The position numbers and the translations under genes are program-made. Below, one piece after another: positions 61,249 to 64,000 of a stretch of DNA of 64,000 nt; position 1 is the first letter of the stretch; each line of letters starts with the position of its first letter. Source of the stretch: Chitinophagaceae bacterium (GTDB lineage Bacteria; Bacteroidota; Bacteroidia; Chitinophagales; Chitinophagaceae); assembly GCA_004028795.1 (NCBI GenBank), contig SAIW01000006.1, positions 549,541 through 613,540 of the forward strand. Reading direction: 5' to 3'. Below the pieces are notes generated by a model, which was not told the DNA's origin, searched no databases, and saw nothing but the letters and a program-made list of their open reading frames with translations.

Positions 61249-61452
61249 TTAGGAAGTTGGGGTGTGGGTGATTTTAGCTTTTCTGAACATTTCATTCATT
61301 TTCATTAGTCTCGTCATTACTAAAAAGCGTTCTTTATATGTACGTTTTAATGCTTCACGTAATTGGTCCAATTCTGCCTTTTCGTACAAACGGTCTAACT
61401 CTGTTTGAGGCTCATTAACAATAAGGGTAATATTTTCTTCAGCTGAGTTCAT
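61249..61452 (-). CDS. Small coiled-coil-like protein, unknown function
   Basis: The 67-residue protein (MNSAEENITLIVNEPQTELDRLYEKAELDQLREALKRTY at the start, as a location of residues 1-39) is highly charged and predicted helical throughout. I do not recognise the family. Its ATG follows the ABC exporter stop by one base, and the nucleotidyltransferase starts nine bases after its own stop, so it sits in a compact three-gene unit. The ATG at 61536 would make it overlap the exporter and is rejected. Confidence 0.6.
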   Translation of the reverse strand: MNSAEENITLIVNEPQTELDRLYEKAELDQLREALKRTYKERFLVMTRLMKMNEMFRKAKITHTPTS

Positions 61453-61453
61453 T

Positions 61454-63268
61454 TTACACCAAAACAGTTTTCTTTTTTTCAAACTGCATTTCATGCAATT
61501 TACTGTAAAATCCGCCGAGTGCCAACAACTCATCATGGGTACCCATTTCTTTAATTTCTCCTTTATCTAACACAATAATTTTATTGGCTTTGCGAATGGT
61601 AGAAAGCCTGTGTGCAATTACAATAGAGGTTCTACCCTTAATAAGTGTATCAATAGCTTTTTGAATCAGCAACTCACTTTCAGTATCAATAGAAGAAGTG
61701 GCTTCATCTAAAATTAAAATGGACGGATTGTATAATAATGCTCTGATGAAAGAGATTAATTGCCTTTGCCCTAAACTTAAAGTGCTGCCACGCTCCATTA
61801 CGTTGTAATCATAACCGTTGGGTAACTGCATAATAAAATCGTGCATGTCAATCAACTTGGCCGCAGCAATTACTTCTTCCCGTGAGATATTTGTATTTCG
61901 TAAAGTAATATTATCCATCACACTTCCTGAAAACAAAAACACATCCTGTAAAACTACTCCAATGCTTTTACGCAGAACATCTACATCATAATCTTCAATA
62001 TTAATTCCATCCACTTTTATAGCACCTTTTTGAATATGGTACAATCTGTTTAATAAACTGATAATAGAAGTTTTACCGCTGCCGGTATGCCCCACCAATG
62101 CTATGGTTTCACCGGCTTTTATATTGAATGAAATATTCTTTAAAACATAATTGGGCTCGTTGTAAGCAAATGAAACATTTTCAAAATCAATAGCCCCTTT
62201 TATATTTCCAATTTTCAATTTTCGGTTTTCATTTTTCAAAACATCCTCATTATCCAACACTTTAAAAACTCTTTCTGCTGCAATCATACCCATTTGCAAT
62301 ACATTAAATTTATCTGCTATAACTCTTAACGGGCGAAAAATCTGATTTAAGTAAAGCAGAAATGAAACCAATATGCCGGGATTAATTTGAAGATTGGCAA
62401 TATGCCACACCAATAATGCTGAACTAACCGCTAATACAATTTCAACAACCGGGAAAAAAACACTGTATGCAAAAATGGCTTTGATATTGGCGTTGCGATG
62501 TTCTTTATTAATTTTTTTAAATTTATTAAACTCTTTGTCTTCAACAGCAAATGCCTGTACCACCTGCATTCCGGTGATATGCTCCTGCACAAAAGCGTTT
62601 AAAGCAGCAACAGCATTTCTTACATTAATAAAACTCTTGTTTACACTTTCTTTAAAGTAATAAGTTGCTGCAATTAAAATGGGGAAAGGTATTAATGCAA
62701 TTAATGTCAGCTTCCAATCAATCCAAAACATGGTTGCTAATGTAAAAATGATAGTTAATAAATCTGCAACTATAGGTATTAATCCGTCACTGAAAATATC
62801 GTTAATACTTTCAATATCGTTAATGGTTCTTGTAGTTAAAGTACCGATGGGTGTTTTATCAAATTGAGAAAGATTAAGGCTGACAATTTTCTCATAAGTG
62901 GTAACGCGTAAATCTTTCACAACATTTTGTCCCAGCCATGCCGTAATAAAAGTGAAGGCAAAACGTATGGCTGTTTCAATAAATAAAAACACAATCTGAA
63001 AAACAGTAACGGTAATAATAAAATCGGTAATACCGCTTATATCTTTATTAAATAATACCAAACGCAACCATTCGGGAACAATGATATGCTTACCTGTTGC
63101 TTTATCTACAGTTAATTGAATTAAATAGGGCCTTACAGGTGCAAATACGGCCATTACAACAGCCAATACAATGCTTATGTAAAAGAAATTTCTGTAAGGT
63201 TTTACAAAACGAAAAACACGTTGTAATAAAGAGAAATCAAAAACTTTTTTCTTCTGTTGTTCACTCAT
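61454..63268 (-). CDS. ABC exporter, fused permease and ATPase (MsbA-like)
   Basis: A 604-residue half-transporter. It has six membrane helices (about 20-320), an added segment from a heptamer repeat (KNENRKLKIGNIKG, about 344-357) in the linker, and an ATPase domain with Walker A GHTGSGKTSI, signature LSLGQRQLI (in place of LSGGQ), Walker B ILILDEATSS and the H-loop IAHRLST. The ATG at 63268 is preferred over 63349, whose extra 27 residues are repeat-derived and hydrophobic. Altered signature LSLGQ is shared by a group of Bacteroidota exporters. The substrate is unknown. Confidence 0.92.
   Translation of the reverse strand: MSEQQKKKVFDFSLLQRVFRFVKPYRNFFYISIVLAVVMAVFAPVRPYLIQLTVDKATGKHIIVPEWLRLVLFNKDISGITDFIITVTVFQIVFLFIETAIRFAFTFITAWLGQNVVKDLRVTTYEKIVSLNLSQFDKTPIGTLTTRTINDIESINDIFSDGLIPIVADLLTIIFTLATMFWIDWKLTLIALIPFPILIAATYYFKESVNKSFINVRNAVAALNAFVQEHITGMQVVQAFAVEDKEFNKFKKINKEHRNANIKAIFAYSVFFPVVEIVLAVSSALLVWHIANLQINPGILVSFLLYLNQIFRPLRVIADKFNVLQMGMIAAERVFKVLDNEDVLKNENRKLKIGNIKGAIDFENVSFAYNEPNYVLKNISFNIKAGETIALVGHTGSGKTSIISLLNRLYHIQKGAIKVDGINIEDYDVDVLRKSIGVVLQDVFLFSGSVMDNITLRNTNISREEVIAAAKLIDMHDFIMQLPNGYDYNVMERGSTLSLGQRQLISFIRALLYNPSILILDEATSSIDTESELLIQKAIDTLIKGRTSIVIAHRLSTIRKANKIIVLDKGEIKEMGTHDELLALGGFYSKLHEMQFEKKKTVLV
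62205..62239 (+). repeat. Degenerate heptamer repeat in the ABC exporter gene
   Basis: Five units TTTCCAA, TTTTCAA, TTTTCGG, TTTTCAT, TTTTCAA follow one another. On the coding strand they give NENRKLKIGNIK in the linker between permease and ATPase. Variation between units suggests an older insertion than the tract in the P-type ATPase gene. Confidence 0.7.
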
Positions 63269-63414
63269 ACTGATTGTAAAGATAATGGGTAGAAAATAGT
63301 AAAAACCGAAGCAGGAAATGTAAAATCGAAATTCGAAAACCGAATACATTATTACACCACTTATTGGCTACTTATAACTATTCACCTCTCACCTTTTCTT
63401 TGTAAATTCGTACT

Positions 63415-64000
63415 ATGCAAGAGCAAGATATTGTAGAACAACCGATTATTACCAAATACACTTTAAATGCAGAACAGGAGAAAAAAGAAATTCTGCGACA
63501 TTACCGTGCATTATTAAGAAGCCTTCGTACCAAACTAAAAAAAGGAGATAAAGAATTAATTCGCAGTGCTTTTGAAATTGCTGCCGAAGCTCATAAAACC
63601 ATGAGGCGTAAAAGCGGCGAACCTTATATTTTACATCCTTTAGCAGTTGCCATGATTTGTGTGGAAGAAATTGGTTTGGGTGTAAGAAGTACTATTTGTG
63701 CTTTACTGCACGATACAGTTGAAGATACCGATGTTACATTAGATGATGTTGAAAGAGAGTTTGGAACTGAGATTGCAAAAATTGTTGATGGCTTAACAAA
63801 AATTTCTAATGTAATTGATACTAACACCTCCCAACAGGCAGAGAATTTTAAAAAGATATTACTAACCTTAACGGATGACCCGAGAGTAATTCTTATAAAG
63901 TTGGCAGACAGGCTTCATAACATGCGGACATTAGACAGCATGAAGCGTGAGAAGCAATTAAAAATTTCTTCTGAAACAGTTTGGGTATATGCTCCGCTGG
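63415..64000 (+). CDS. RelA/SpoT bifunctional (p)ppGpp synthetase/hydrolase (3' end outside window)
   Basis: The ATG at 63415 opens a frame of 195 complete codons running off the window. The N-terminal part matches the HD hydrolase domain of SpoT/Rel proteins: KTMRRKSGEPYILHPLAVA (about 62-80) with the H-P, ALLHDTVEDTD (about 97-107) with the HD pair, and KLADRLHNMRTLDSM (about 162-176). The synthetase, TGS and ACT domains would lie downstream. It controls the stringent response through (p)ppGpp. It diverges from the ABC exporter gene, about 146 bases away. Confidence 0.95.
   Translation, partial: MQEQDIVEQPIITKYTLNAEQEKKEILRHYRALLRSLRTKLKKGDKELIRSAFEIAAEAHKTMRRKSGEPYILHPLAVAMICVEEIGLGVRSTICALLHDTVEDTDVTLDDVEREFGTEIAKIVDGLTKISNVIDTNTSQQAENFKKILLTLTDDPRVILIKLADRLHNMRTLDSMKREKQLKISSETVWVYAPL

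Overview
The window looks like a chromosomal segment from a Bacteroidota bacterium, most likely of the Chitinophagaceae type. Supporting signs are an AT-rich genome, almost no Shine-Dalgarno sequences, promoters of the TTG-N19-TAnnTTTG kind (clearest before frr and a marR gene), type IX secretion and gliding genes (porT, gldF, gldG, a RemB/Wzi-like outer membrane barrel), a MurF-alanine racemase fusion, LytTR two-component genes and a TonB-dependent receptor with a carboxypeptidase-like N-terminal domain. No rRNA, tRNA, CRISPR array, prophage or classical insertion sequence was seen, and no gap between genes exceeds about 300 bases.

Layout. 1-5.3 kb: an outer membrane barrel cut by the window edge, then a leftward ubiE-porT pair and a ruvB-erythromycin-esterase-like pair. 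5.4-8.3 kb: a rightward redox cassette (MarR regulator, NmrA-like, F420-reductase-like, SDR) in which the same 12-base palindrome lies before the first two genes. 8.4-24.7 kb: housekeeping and envelope genes (M23 peptidase, tricorn-like S41 protease, alanine dehydrogenase, tsaE, copper-type P-ATPase, a VapBC-like pair abutting recQ, engB, gpmI, nadC). 24.8-30.6 kb: gldF-gldG, terC and murF-alr. 30.7-46.4 kb: M28 peptidase, LytTR regulator and kinase, dxs, L,D-transpeptidase, scpA, mscL, frr, a WecA-type transferase, an isolated transketolase N-terminal half, an MsbA-like exporter, rbfA and a LolC-like permease. 46.5-51 kb: a histone-H1-like/DksA-like fusion and ileS. 51.3-56.2 kb: a leftward six-gene cluster (TonB receptor, 2TM protein, secreted protein, two related membrane proteins, winged-helix regulator). 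56.3-60.7 kb: atpB-E-F-H-A without atpG. 60.7-63.3 kb: a second ABC exporter, a 67-residue protein and a frameshifted nucleotidyltransferase. The right edge cuts a RelA/SpoT gene.

The most unusual feature is short-repeat DNA. Seven tracts of 7-base tandem repeats were found. Four lie in frame inside genes (P-type ATPase, ileS twice, ABC exporter). Three lie between genes, of which one appears to supply a TTG start codon for the LolC-like gene, one sits upstream of the atpB -7 element and one separates atpF from atpH. In addition, a roughly 116-base element with inverted-repeat ends is read through in frame inside ileS, and other short repeat families recur between genes. Work is from sequence reading alone; family names rest on motif and whole-protein recognition, not on database searches.
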